Below are positions 21,660 to 32,670 of a stretch of 64,000 nt of DNA, one piece after another (positions within the stretch are counted from its first letter, which is position 1; every line of letters starts with the position of its first letter). Source of the DNA: Shinisaurus crocodilurus (lineage: Eukaryota; Chordata; Lepidosauria; Squamata; Shinisauridae); NCBI GenBank assembly GCA_021292165.1, contig CM037878.1:9602857-9666856 (forward strand). The letters run 5' to 3'. The position numbers and the translations under genes are program-made. The notes beneath the pieces are model-generated. The model was not told where the DNA came from. It searched no databases and saw only the letters and a program-made list of their open reading frames with translations.

Positions 21660-22304
21660 GTGGATGAGACACTGAGCATTGCCCCTGGAAGTTTTCAGCA
21701 CTTGGAGAAGCATGGGGAGCTTACGTCACAGGGGCGGCTGTGCCCTGATCCGTGTGTGGAAAGGAGACCAGGCCAAATAAGAGTGCCTCACTCCTGTTTG
21801 CCCTTCCATTCCAATGACCTTTCTGCTGCCACCAGTTGTAATACTTGATTTTCCCCGACTGCCTCCACCAAACTGCCTTAAAACCCTCCTGGTCTCTTGT
21901 GAATACCTTTAGGTAGTGCGGGGGTCTAGGTTTTAGGCGTGGGGTAGGTAAACCAACAAGAAAAAGGACCACAAGGTTTAAACAACAAAATTTTAAAAGT
22001 TTACTGGAAAAGTAGTATTATTGGGGGGGAAAGTTTTAACATGTGAATGGTTACAACATACACACATATAAAACAAAACCATTAAGAGCAAAAGGGTAAG
22101 AAAATAACCAGAGTAAATGCATCTAGCTAACCTAACTAGGCTAGGCTGTATCCCTATTTCTCCAGTTCTTCCCAGTCATATTTTATGGTCAGAGTTCTCA
22201 GCTTCCCCAAGCATTTAGCTTCTCCCAAGCAGCGCTCTGATTCTCTTTCTTTTTCTGGTTCTTCTTTCCTTCCAAACTTCCTCTGTTTCAGCCCTCCGTA
22301 CCGG
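21660..22304. other. Unassigned; interrupted by the RT element 3' end that follows
   Basis: Sequence on both sides of 22305-22603 shares a CT-rich, repeat-like style, but no family was assigned. Confidence 0.35.
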
Positions 22305-22603
22305 TACTATGGACTTTGAAGAAGCCCGAGTGCAAGGTGAAAGGGAGAAACGTGCACAGCGAAAAGCACGTCAAACGAATCCTTTACAGGACCATCTTCC
22401 ATCTGGTAACCTGTGTCCTCACTGTGGGAAGCTGTGTGGCTCTAGGATTGGCCTCCACAGTCACTTACGGACCCATCGCTAGAGTCTACGCAATATTTTT
22501 TTTAAATTTCCTCCTTTTATAATTTTCTTTTTGTAATTTTATCCTGGAAGACAATCTTACTCGGTCACGAGTGATCACCTACTACTACTACTACTACTAC
22601 TAT
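22305..22603 (+). mobile_element. 3' end of the zinc-finger RT retrotransposon
   Basis: Extreme 5' truncation: only the last roughly 55 codons of the RT ORF, with the C2H2 finger (cysteines and histidines present), and the 3' UTR (CCTGGAAGACAATC, CGGTCACGAGTGATC) remain. The tail is a (CTA)n run at about 22578-22602. Confidence 0.85.
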
Positions 22604-23057
22604 CATAAAGCTGCCTTTTGGCCTCCAGTTTTTAGGTGTTAAAGCTAGCATGAGCTCCTGTAACTCTAACCAATCAGGAGGATTCACCTTTGTCCTATGT
22701 TCTTTCTACTGAGCCCTTTGCAACCATTTTTGTGGAAATGAAACTTCTTGCAACCCACAGGCACTTTGGCACCACAATGCAAACAAAACCGTTGCTGCTA
22801 GTTTTTTTTTTTTTATTTTATCTTGCTAACCATCTGTTCAACCTTCTGTGGGCACCCAGACTTAGTGAAACATGAAATGAACTTTTAACCTTTTGGATTT
22901 TACACTGACCACCAACACACAGAGAGAAAACATTAACTCCATAATACCCAAGCCAAACTGTATACAAAATTAGAAGGCAGTTATTTTCCTGCATAGCAGA
23001 ACAACAACATTCTCCTATAAAAAGGAGGTTGATTTAAGTTCTCCTCTTTGTCTAGAA
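22604..23057. other. Unassigned sequence
   Basis: T-run 22804-22814; no gene recognised. Confidence 0.35.
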
Positions 23058-23195
23058 CAGTGTTCTCCAACCTTGGGTCCCCAGATGTTTTTGGCCTACA
23101 ACTCCCAGCATGCCCCAGCCAGCTACGTAGCTGGCTGGGCCATGCTGGGAGTTGTAGGCCAAAAACATCTAGGGACCCAAGGTTGGAGAGCACTG
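23058..23195. mobile_element. Palindromic hAT MITE (family A)
   Basis: Complete arms, with one or two substitutions in the right arm (GAGAGCACTG). Perfect GTCTAGAA duplications at 23050-23057 and 23196-23203. Confidence 0.95.
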
Positions 23196-23939
23196 GTCTA
23201 GAAGTCTTTGCTTATCCATAGCTTCACAAGCCCAGGACTGGTTTCCATAGCCTGCCTTTGGCTAGTGTTGTGCCTCACCCTTGGGCCTGGATCCTATGTA
23301 CGTGTGTGTCATTTCTAGAGCGCCATCAGTGTGTGTGAAGCTTTGCAGAATGACAAGCAACCAGGCCTAGTGGTGTAGTTGGAACCAGGGCTCATGTGGA
23401 TGCAGCCCTGGAGCTTTTTTATTAGCAGGGATGCTGATGTAATCTGCCACCCCCCCTTCAGAATTCCCAGTTCCCTCTGAGCTGAGTTGCAATTCTCACA
23501 GTAGCTGGGAGGAAATGCATTTTCCCAACCACAATATAGTGTTCCCTGTTGCAATACAAAGTATTTTGGGGTGGCTTGGTCTTGAATGGACAATTAAGAT
23601 CCATTAACTTTACAAAAGACCTGCTCCTGTTGGAGATGAAAACGGCTAGAACTGGTTTGATTGATATGGCTCAATACAGCTACCTGATTATTATTTTTTT
23701 TGGACCCTCCTTGGGGGCGTGGCTATGGGGGACTGTCACGATGAGTGCCTGCACTTCCAATTTTACCACTACACCACTGGACAGGCCCCATGCTGATTTC
23801 ATACCATGAGTATTACTGGATTACGCTTTTAGGTTGCATTGTTGTTGTTTTTATTGGCTGTATATGTCCCTGCCAAAAAAAAAAATGACCATTGCCCTGT
23901 CAAAACCTGCTTTTAAAGGGGACCCAGACCAGAGTTTTG
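23196..23939. other. Unassigned sequence
   Basis: No repeat or gene recognised. Confidence 0.4.
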
Positions 23940-24902
23940 ACAGCTAGCTAGCTGTCAAAACTCTTTTCTCCAGAAAAAGTGGGTGGGATGCACTTTTGCA
24001 CTTTCCCAAGCAGCCAGAGTCTTGGGGGGGGGGGGAGTGCAAACTGTGCATCACCCTGAGGATGGTCGGGGGGGGGGGAAGTGCGGATCTCACTGTGAAG
24101 GGGGTGTAAATCTCACCACCCCCTTTTCGTGAGCCAAGATGACTTGCACCTTTGCTTTCCCTTGACAGCTTGCCTTTTGACAGCTGTCAAGAGAAAGCAA
24201 AGGAAAGAAAAACCCTGTTTGGAGCCTCTTTGGGTCAATGTCCATCCAGGGTTGGTACCTGCTGCTGCACTTGGGCAGCAGGTACCCCTCCCCCCCCCAG
24301 GGAGGCTAAAACAAAAACAAAAAACAAAGTATCAACATATTTGCACATGCTGTGCGCCCATTTTTTATTTTAAAATGGTTTGCCAGCCACTGACAGCCGC
24401 CCCCGCCCCTCTAAGGTGGAGCTCCAGCAATTTGAAGGGGCTGGGGCTGTCAGTGGCCTGTCAAAACAGGGATTGCGAAAGCTGGCTGTCAAGCTGGTTT
24501 TCACGATCTCCAGGGGGGTGGGGAAGGGTAAACGGCAAAAAAAAAGACACAGCAAGCAGAAAACAGCTCGTGATTGTGGCGGGGAGCCGGAGGGCAGCAA
24601 GTCAATGGCACTGGTGGGTGCCTGGGCAAGCTTGGCAAGTGGTTTTTGCTGATCTCGCCAAGAGGGTCACTAGCCAATTCCCAGTACCCACGGTGGGGTC
24701 GGTCACCAGGGTTTGGATGGCACAACAACCCCTCGTGGGTACGACAACCCCTACAAGAACCCATGGGTTGTCAGGGTGGCTTGTTGCCCTCAAACAAAAC
24801 AAGCCACCCCCACAGGAATCTGTCCAGGTTCGCCTGACACGACAACCCATCATGTGTAACGACAACCCATGACAGACTGGCATGTCATGTGAACCCAGTC
24901 AC
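23940..24902. mobile_element. Family D DNA-transposon-like repeat, longest copy
   Basis: Rich in GACAGCTGTCAAG-type short palindromes and ending CATGTGAACCCAGTC. A 247-codon plus frame (24129-24872) is open but low-complexity and without a transposase motif. The left boundary is uncertain. Confidence 0.45.
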
Positions 24903-26239
24903 CTTATCCCTCCCTGAGATCTATTGATATAGGGCAGGTTAGAAATATGTTAATAAATAAAGGGAGATGGGAAGTGAAGATAATAGGAAAGATACGCATT
25001 CAGTGTGTGCGTGTGTTTGTCATATTCTGCCAGGCAGGAATATGAGAAGGTGGGAAATTATAACCTGCCTGGGTAATTGTTGAGTAGGTGTGGAATATGC
25101 TTGGACAAGAACCAGTTACCGGTAGTTATGTCTGGCTGGTGTCTCCAGTCTGCGTGTTTTCATCCATGTGGCCAGCATTTCACATATATTCAATTATCTT
25201 TGCCCATAGAGAAAGTTATAAAATTAGCAGTTCTCCGCCTCCAAAATCATCTACCGTGATGGGGCACGTGTTGCTCTTATTTTTACTCCTTTATGTGCAA
25301 GGCATTTTCCAGCCTTATTAGACCTCGACAAGATGACAGCCGCCCTACAAAGTAGGTCAATAGTGTTCCCAGACTACAGATGACAAATAAGAAGATACAA
25401 TGACCTGCCCAAGCCAACAAGGGGGCACTTCGCACATGACAGATTTCCTGCTACCACATAGATAGGAAAATAATTTGTTTGTCCCAGTACTTATGTTGTC
25501 AGGTGGGGCTATCACTCAACCAAAGAATTTTGTAGTTTATTATTTATTTGTCTTTTAACTGTTCAGCCAGTTAAGTTATTACATTTAAACGTATGGGGGT
25601 TTTCTACATGAGGTATTTATCATGCACTCATCAGTTGTTTACCAGTACGTTAGACGATGTCATGATCCTCCATTTTTATTTCTGTGTCCAACCAGCACTT
25701 TCGGCAAGTATTTTTAGAGCAGGGAAAATGTGGCATTTAATTGTGAAAGCGAAAGAAAGTGTAAATTCTTCTTGTGTATTTGTGCTATTCCACTATACCA
25801 CAGTGCCACCTACAGGTGATACAGTGGGAAAGCAGGAAAGGAAACGCTCCTTGTGTAGTGCTCACTTCTCAATTCTGCTACGAAACCGAAAGTAGATATG
25901 GCAGATTAACAGCTGATTAACAGCCTTGTGTAGCTTACAATCTGTCTATTACCAAAACCTCAACCTAGGTGCCTTTTTGAGATATCAAAGGGAATGGAAG
26001 ATAACTTGCCATTTAATTACTAAACGCTACCATTCAAAGTGAGAAGGAAACTTTGGTAATTTCTTTTTCATTCCCTATAGTAGAATGGCAGGACCAAAAT
26101 GGTCTCCAAAAACTATCCATGTGTGAACCTTACTCACATTGCCACCAGTTAAAAGTGTCCCCCCACCCATGGATTAATCAACTCGAGATTTAGTTGATTC
26201 ATCTGCAGATTAAACAACTGAAAGCTTGCAGCTCCTAGT
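24903..26239. other. Unassigned, 1.3 kb
   Basis: AT-rich sequence with no recognised repeat or exon. Confidence 0.35.
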
Positions 26240-26672
26240 ACATCACACACAGCTGTAATGTGTGTGAATGCAACTGGCCTTGTGTCCTCTTTTACAGAGG
26301 ACTGTCCTCTATTTGAAGGTCTGCCAGGGGATTGTACTCTATTTTGAAGATGTTCTCTGTTTGAAGGGCTGTCCGGTTCAATCTGGAATAAAGAGAAACA
26401 ACCATCAGATGGGAGAGCAGGACAAGGGTACGGAAGCGTCTTATCAACACTTGGGCACTTGGACAACAGACTGAACAGGCAGGGACACAGGTCACCTGGT
26501 CTTCCCCACTATGAAATCGTATTTCTATTTAAAATTACATAATTTCTAAAGCTGCGTTTACAGATGTAAATTAGCATATGCACATTTTATGCAGATCCAT
26601 GTCCTGTTTTGTCCTCTTTTTTGGCGATGCATTTCCTCTTTGGGGCCAGTGTGTAAGTGGCCGCCCTAGAAT
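26240..26672 (+). mobile_element. Family E DNA-transposon-like repeat
   Basis: Contains the series TCTATTTGAAGG, AACCATCAGAT, CACTATGAAATC, GCACATTTTATGCAG and GGCGATGCATTTCC, ending GTAAGTGGCCGCCCT. The right end is inverse-like to the left of 37428. Confidence 0.55.
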
Positions 26673-27034
26673 ACAACAATTTGACGACAGCTGAGTGCAG
26701 GAAATGAATTCAAATCATGTCTGGACAAAAATTTGAACCCAGGTTCCTTTTAGCCACTGATCACAATACACTTCTGAATGCATTTTTTTGCCTGTGCTTA
26801 AAGAGGAGAGAAGCACAGCACAAGGTCCAGACATAAGTGTATGGTGCCCTTAGTCACACCCAGGCATGCGTTCTGATCTATTTACTGTCTCACTTTGGTT
26901 AAAGATAGAAGAGCAATCAGATTAATTTGTTAGTGTGTTTTATGTATTCTTTGGGCGGGGGGAATAGCCTGGGGTCCGGCTTGACTGGGTCACAATGGAT
27001 ATAATACAAAGTATACTCAAAAGGTTGGAGTGAA
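26673..27034. other. Unassigned sequence
   Basis: No feature recognised. Confidence 0.4.
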
Positions 27035-27168
27035 CTTAGGGCACAGTCCTATGCACGCATAGACAGAAAAAAGTCCTACAACTCCCAGCATGCCCCAGCC
27101 AGCCATGGCTGGCTGGGGCATGCTGGGAATTGTAAGACTTTTTTCTGTCTAAGCATGCATAGGATTTT
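27035..27168. mobile_element. Foldback family B
   Basis: Left TTAGGGCACAGTCCTATGC and right GCATGCATAGGATTTTAG flank an almost perfect core palindrome. The right terminal bases have decayed. Confidence 0.8.
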
Positions 27169-27479
27169 AGTATTTGCTGTCCATGTTCCTTTTGTATCTA
27201 TCAATTTTCACTGTAAAAGATAACTCAATTTGCCACGTGGAGTGTCACATTCCATCTTGCTTATCTTTCCCTTTTTCTCGTCTTTCGGAACAAATGTTCC
27301 TTTCCTTGAATTTGTCAGTATTGTCGTACTTCTGTTTTCATTTCTATTATTAAAAAATGAAAATGTAAATTTTAAAAATAAGGTATTAAAAATAGACATA
27401 TATATGAAAGCAGGGACTCTCAGAATGTTCAGTTCTGCAGCTCACCACCACCACCCACCAACTTCTTACCTGAATCAAG

Positions 27480-27660
27480 AAGTTATCAAAATATATCTCA
27501 GTGGGGCCCTCATCCCAGTCCCCGGCGTGCAGACACTTCCTTGCCAGGTTCATGGCTGCATTCCATGTTCCTTCTGTCGCTTCTGCCAGAGCCTCAATTG
27601 GCGGAGCGTGTCCCACTCTCACTGGCACAGAACTGTGCAGCCGTTTCTCTTGGGCTTTCT
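27480..27660 (-). CDS. Candidate host-gene exon, identity unknown
   Basis: Minus-strand frame inside the 107-codon ORF at 27386-27709. The exon would end at 27480 in phase 0, directly followed by a consensus splice donor (CAG then GTAAGAAG). A possible acceptor (GGAGCAG) sits near 27665, with a modest pyrimidine tract upstream. The peptide reads like ordinary globular protein: polar and aromatic residues are well mixed (WNAAMNLARKCLHAGDWDEG, then IYFDNFLIQ), and there is no low-complexity bias. No repeat family in the window matches this stretch. I do not recognise the protein, and no partner exon was found nearby. It could be a real internal exon, an old processed fragment, or chance. Confidence 0.45.
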
Positions 27661-27993
27661 TCCTGCTCCAATTAATCGGGTGCCAAGGGATAGGGAAGAT
27701 AAGAGGCAATTAGGTGAGCCGAACAAGCGATTGAGTTTCATAGTCGCCTTTGTGCCGTGATCTCTTCTCAGAACGCGAGAAGTCTCGTTGCACCTGGAGA
27801 CGGGGAGGAAAGGATTAGGGGAAGATGGAAAAGCAAGGCAAAGATGAGACCAAGCGGAGGATGGAGGTGGACAAGGGGCACCTTCCGATGATTGGTCACA
27901 GAGGGGCTTTTCCTAGTATGGAGGTAGAACAACGGCTAAGGTTTCACCTTCTACATTTCCATCATGTGTCAGGCTACTACTGTTAAAGCACAT
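27661..27993. other. Unassigned sequence
   Basis: Upstream side of the candidate exon on the minus strand; nothing else identified. Confidence 0.4.
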
Positions 27994-28036
27994 GAGGAGG
28001 AGGAGGAGGAGGAGGAGGAGGAGGAGGAGGAGGAGG
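27994..28036. repeat. (GAG)n trinucleotide repeat
   Basis: About 14 units, abutting the inverted tail of an L2-type element, so it probably grew from that tail. Confidence 0.95.
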
Positions 28037-28470
28037 ATTTCCATTTCTGTACCGCCCAATAGCCGAAGCTCTCTGGGCGGCTTACAACAATTATAAAAAT
28101 GACATAATACAATACAATTATACAATAAAAATACAATTTTACACTAAAATACAGTATAAAATAAATAAATACATACATACATACAATAAAAACATCCCCC
28201 CAAAATTTACTGAAACATTTTAAAAACACTTTTAAAATTACTTAAATGACTAAGACAGATGTAAAAAAAAAAAAAAAAAATAGACTGGATAAAAAGATGA
28301 CATCACCACCACCCCCATGTGCTATTTGCAGCTATTAAATGCCTCATCAGTATAGAGGGCAGTTTTAACCTGGCGCCGAAAAGATAGTAAAGTCGGCGCC
28401 AGGCGGGCATCAGTGGGGAGGCAGTCCTGTTCCACAGTTGTGGGGCTACCACAGAAAGGGAGAAACACTT
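28037..28470 (-). mobile_element. L2-type LINE 3' end, minus
   Basis: The plus strand begins with the inverted 3' UTR (ACCGCCCAATAGCCGAAG, CTCTGGGCGGCTTAC). It then crosses an A-rich region and reaches coding text whose minus-strand peptide resembles the L2 ORF end (frame broken). Confidence 0.6.
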
Positions 28471-28688
28471 ATGAGAAAGGGAGAAAAAAACTTCTCCCTG
28501 TCCACACCGTTTATCCACACCATGCATCCTTTGACACAACATTTCTCCCTTCCTCCATGCCATGCATCTCTGCGTACACCTCTCCCCTTACTCACCCTTT
28601 TTCTAAACTAAAAACCCCAAATGTTGTAACCGAGCCAATCATGTTTGGGATGTGATGATGTCGCGAAGGGCAAATGAACCCACTAGAG

Positions 28689-28823
28689 CAGTGTTCTCCA
28701 TCCTTGGGTCCCCAGATGTTTTTGGCCTACAACTCCCAGCATGCCCCAGCCAGCGTAGCTGGCTGGGGCATGCTGGGAGTTGTAGGCCAAAAACATCTGG
28801 GGACCCAAGGTTGGAGAACACTG
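28689..28823. mobile_element. Palindromic hAT MITE (family A), intact
   Basis: Full arms (one mismatch, CCATCC for CCAACC on the left) and perfect CACTAGAG duplications at 28681-28688 and 28824-28831. Confidence 0.95.
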
Positions 28824-29064
28824 CACTAGAGAGTAAGGGGTAACGGTTCCTGTATTGTATTGCCCTGACTCTGAACGGGCAAATACTTTGGCACTCTTTC
28901 GACATCAACCCTGAAAAATCACTGAAGGGGTGTGTGTGCTTTTCATCCCTGCCAAAAGTGCTTCAGGAGACCTCCCCTTTCTCTTTTCCACCTCAGCCCT
29001 ACTTCCGGCTCTCTTAAAAGCAAATGGTCTGCCTCCCGCTGCATAATATGATCCAATAAAGTTG

Positions 29065-29086
29065 CACACACACACACACACACACC
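29065..29086. repeat. (CA)n microsatellite
   Basis: About 11 CA units. Confidence 0.9.
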
Positions 29087-29157
29087 TTTTCTGGCAACAC
29101 CCTGTTACTGGTTTCATTTCTGTGTGGGCTCATCTTTGGATGCCTTTCTTTTTTCAC

Positions 29158-29159
29158 CA

Positions 29160-29192
<33 letters not shown>
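29158..29192. repeat. (CA)n microsatellite with one CATA interruption
   Basis: About 17 units, close to the run at 29065. Confidence 0.9.
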
Positions 29193-29515
29193 TCCCCCCA
29201 GGGCTGGCGCCAACACCCAGGATCCTTGGGTAGCTGCTGGGGGCCCCCCCCAGCAAAAAACCAGCCACTAAGGTCTGCCCTGCACCCCCCACCCACCCAC
29301 CCACCCACCCGTGATCTGAGCAGCACCTGGCAGCTGGGCTTGTCCTCCATTTAAAGTTCCCGCCATGCCCCCTACAGAGCACCACTCCAGGGCATTGTGG
29401 GACTCAGCCGCCCAGCCCCGCTCGCTGCTGTCGGTGTTGCTCGCTCCTGCCCACTCACTGTTGCCCTCTGGTAAGTCCACCAGCGGTCATCAGCACCAGT
29501 GGAGGAGGTGGCCCA
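29193..29515. other. Unassigned; possible broken MITE arm and (CCCA)n
   Basis: CAGGGCTGGCGCC at 29200 and GGAGCCGGCACTGCC near 30528 could be the two ends of one element split by the hAT copy at 29516. A (CCAC)n run lies at 29288-29311. Confidence 0.35.
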
Positions 29516-30198
29516 CAGGGATGGGGACTCGGACTCCAGGACTCGACTCATGAGTCGGACTGAGTCCCCCCTCTGACTCGAGTCAGACTCGAGACCCAAT
29601 ATTTTTAATGGGACTCGAGACTCGACTCGGGACTCGAGACCAAGGACTCGTGTTCCAAAATCGTGTTCCTCAAATGCAACACGGATAGGTTTTAGGAAGT
29701 ACAGCAAGTTTATTTTTTAAAATCATTTTCCTAAAATGCAACCTTTCAGACATTTTGGGTTTGGCTGCCTCTGCCTGCCTGTTTGGGGTTCCCTGCCTCC
29801 TCTGCCTGCCTGGTCTCTTCTTAAACAGTTCCACAGTTTGAATTGTCCAAGACAAAGGCCTCTGCCTGCCTGCTTTGGGGTTCCCTGCCGCCTCTGCCTG
29901 TCTGGTTATTTTGGGTTTGTCTGCCTGGTCTGTTCTTGCCAAAATCAGTTGCAGAGTTTTGAAATAAAAAGGCACACTTGTCCCTAGAATTTATTTAAGC
30001 CACACATCTGAAGTAGCCTTATTTTGTTGGGGGGGGGGGAAACCCATTGATTTTAATAGGGACTCGAGGAGTCAGCTTTGGGAGTGACTCCTGACTCGTG
30101 AGTCACCATTTTGGACCAAGGACTCGGACTCGAGACTCGGGTCCAAAGACTTGTGACTCGACTCGTGACTTGAGACCAAGGACTCTTCAACATCCCTG
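29516..30198 (+). mobile_element. GACTC-type hAT element, short deletion form
   Basis: Starts CAGGGATGGGGACTCGG and ends TCTTCAACATCCCTG, flanked by perfect GTGGCCCA duplications (29508-29515 and 30199-30206). Both subterminal zones are filled with GACTC/GAGTC/CTCGAG motifs. Compared with 43186-44195 it lacks the stretch holding the transposase C-terminus: the left zone passes directly from GACCAAGGACTC to TGTTCCAAAAT. Confidence 0.95.
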
Positions 30199-30547
30199 GT
30201 GGCCCACCAAACAGGGTAGGCATGTTCGGGCACCCGCCAAGGGGGCCACTGACAAGAGGCCCCTGGCGTTGCTCCTCCTCTTCACCACTGCACCTTGCTT
30301 CTCGCTGTGGCCCAGACAACGGTGGTGGTGAGAAGATGGAACTGGAGATACCACAGCCCGCTTGCTCCCTGGCTCTCTGCCTGCCAAGCAAGCAAGCGGT
30401 AGCGAAGATGAGGAAGAGGATGAGGAGCAAGCAAGAGCAGCTGGCGAGAATGGCTGCGAGGAGGTGGACTCACCGAGGGAGGGGGGCCCATGGGGGGTGT
30501 CTTGCCCGAGGGCCTGCAAAAAACTGGAGCCGGCACTGCCACCAAAG

Positions 30548-31500
30548 GGCAACAGAATGAAATTTAATAGGGATAAAGGCCAAGTGCTGCACCTAGGGAA
30601 AAGGAAACCAAATGCACAATTACAGAATTGGGGACACTCGGCTCAACAATACTACGAGTGAGAAGGATCTTGGAACTGTGGTAGATCACAAACTGAATAT
30701 GAGCCAGCAATGCGATGTGGCTGCAAAGAAGGCAAATGCTATTTTGGGCTGCATTAATAGAAGTATAGCTTCCAAATCGCGTGAAGTGATAATTCCCCTT
30801 TGCTCGGCACTGGTTAGGCCTCATCTTGAGTACTACGTCCAGTTCTGGGCACCTCACTTTAAGAAGGACATAGACAAACTGGAGAGGGTTCAGAGGAGGG
30901 CAACAAGGATGATAAAGGGACTGGAAACAAGGCCCTATGAGGAGAGACTAAAAGAACTGGGCATGTTTAGCCTTCAGAGGAGGGCAACAAGGATGATAAA
31001 GGGACTGGAAACAAGGCCCTATGAGGAGAGACTGAAAGAACTGGGCATGTTTAGCCTTCAGAGGAGGGCAACAAGGATGATAAAGGGACTGGAAACAAGG
31101 CCCTATGAGAAGAGACTGAAAGAACTGGGCATGGTTAGCCTTCAGAAGAGGAGACTGAGGGGAGATACGATCGCACTCTTCCAGTACTTGAAGGGATGTC
31201 ACACAGAGGAGGGCCAGGATCTCTTCTCGATCATCCCAGTTTGCAGGACACGGAATAATGGGCTCAAGTTACAGGAACCCAGATTCCACCTAAACATCAC
31301 GATAAATTTCTTGACTGTCAGAGCAATAAGACAATGGAACCAACGACCTAGGGAGGTGGTGGGCTCTCCCACTCTGGAGGCATTCAAGGTGCGGCTGGAC
31401 AGCCATCTGTCAGGGATGCTTTGACCTGGATTCCTGCATTGAGCAGGGGGTTGGACTCGATGGCCTTCCAACTCTACTTTTCTATGATTCTATGACACTT
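30548..31500 (+). mobile_element. CR1 LINE with internal triplication, plus strand
   Basis: 5'-truncated CR1 ending in GGACTCGATGGCC and TTCTATGATTCTATGA. It begins near ACAGAATGAAATTTAATAGG. Confidence 0.9.
30612..31424 (+). pseudogene. CR1 reverse transcriptase C-terminal region, 84-bp unit repeated three times
   Basis: The 270-codon frame matches the 11240-12025 copy but contains the segment [20 protein letters not shown]...LGMFSL three times in tandem. Units start at 30891, 30975 and 31059, each 84 bases (28 codons), so the frame is kept. Upstream of 30612 the CR1 frame is shifted (NRMKFNRDKGQVLHLG is in another frame). Endonuclease and RT catalytic motifs are absent. No function is expected; the interest is the in-frame expansion, which may be slippage or unequal exchange after insertion. 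Confidence 0.9.
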
Positions 31501-32101
31501 TGCCCAGCGCCTTCCCATACCTGGAGCTGGTCCTGCATGTTCTCCCCTGCCCCCAACTCTGTTCTTATTTCAGTCTTTTCAGGAAGGCTCTTAATACGGA
31601 GCTCTGAGTTCTTATACCAGCCAATTGTAATTCCCTCACCCCAAATCCCAGGCCCTTGAACATGATCGGTAGGTCTTAATCTTTCTGAAAGAGCAAGGCC
31701 AGGCTCCGCGACACCCTCCTTTCACATCCATCTGTCACAACGGTACACAAACTTGGCTTTGATCCTGCACATCAAAGGCAAGCCAATTTCCTTCCCCCCC
31801 CCCCCGCCAGCTTTTCCTGTGAGCAACGGTTCAGGAAGTATCAGGTCGAAAATATAGTCGGGGGCGCCTGCGAGAGATGTGCTGTGGGGTAGGGAGCGAG
31901 AGAGAGGAAGCCTGTGGGTAGGAGAAGAAGGGGCGTCTATCGGCCTGTGGTTTTGCTGGGCAGACTGTCCTCGGGAAGGGTTAATCCTCTGGGGTTTCTC
32001 CATTCTCTTCCAGATGTGTGCAGCTGTGTACCTCTTGATCCTTGGAGTTTAAAAGGAGGGAGAAAGAACACTTACATCAGTACAAAAGCTAACCTCTATT
32101 G
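31501..32101. other. Unassigned sequence
   Basis: C-run at 31795-31805; no exon or repeat recognised. Confidence 0.4.
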
Positions 32102-32239
32102 CAGTGTTCTCCAACCTTGGGTCCCCAGATGTTTTTGGCCTACAACTCCCAGCATGCCCCAGCCAGCTACGTAGCTGGCTGGGGCATGCTGGGAGTTGTA
32201 GGCCAAAAACATCTGGGGACCCACGGTTGGAGAACACTG
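32102..32239. mobile_element. Palindromic hAT MITE (family A), intact
   Basis: Perfect CTCTATTG duplications (32094-32101 and 32240-32247). The loop is TACGTA, so the centre is itself self-complementary. Confidence 0.95.
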
Positions 32240-32480
32240 CTCTATTGGGAGCTCTTTCAGTCTTGTATATTAAATACCATGCTCCTCTAATAATGGTCTT
32301 TACCACCCCTTAGCTCACTGAAACTCATTTTTCTGGAGTCACCCCCGCCAAACACTCAGAAATAGGTGATATTAGTACTCAATCTACAGTTTAAACTTCT
32401 TTGTGAACAAATGTTTCCCTGATTGTTCCAGTTGCTGTCAGATATCAAACTTCCAATATCTGCCAAATCCTAATTCAGGC
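32240..32480. other. Unassigned sequence
   Basis: No feature recognised. Confidence 0.4.
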
Positions 32481-32635
32481 AGTTTATGCAGAAAAAAAGG
32501 CCTACAACTCCCAGCATGCCCCAGCCAGCCATGGCTGGCTGGGGCATGCTGGGAGTTGTAGGCCTTTCCCCTGGCTGGGGCATGCTGGGAGTTGTAGGCC
32601 TTTTTTCTATCTAAACTGGCATAGGATTGCACCCT
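32481..32635. mobile_element. Foldback family B with a duplicated right arm
   Basis: After one complete palindrome the arm segment GGCTGGGGCATGCTGG...TTGTAGGCC is repeated (about 32571-32600) before the terminus GGATTGCACCCTAA. This fits slippage at a hairpin. Confidence 0.75.
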
Positions 32636-32670
32636 AAACCATTTTAATAGTTGAGAGCCAGTGTTGTGTA

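Noticed and set aside
24129..24872. 247-codon open frame
   Set aside because: It lies in a family D repeat, has proline/glutamine-rich low-complexity text, no domain, and overlapping frames on the other strand.
29114..29350. CVCVCV or HTHTHT peptides
   Set aside because: Translations of CA/GT microsatellites.
29520..30200. XhoI-type satellite (CTCGAG/GACTC array)
   Set aside because: The motif arrays have exact hAT ends and 8-bp target duplications in four places, so they are subterminal zones of a transposon and not satellite DNA.
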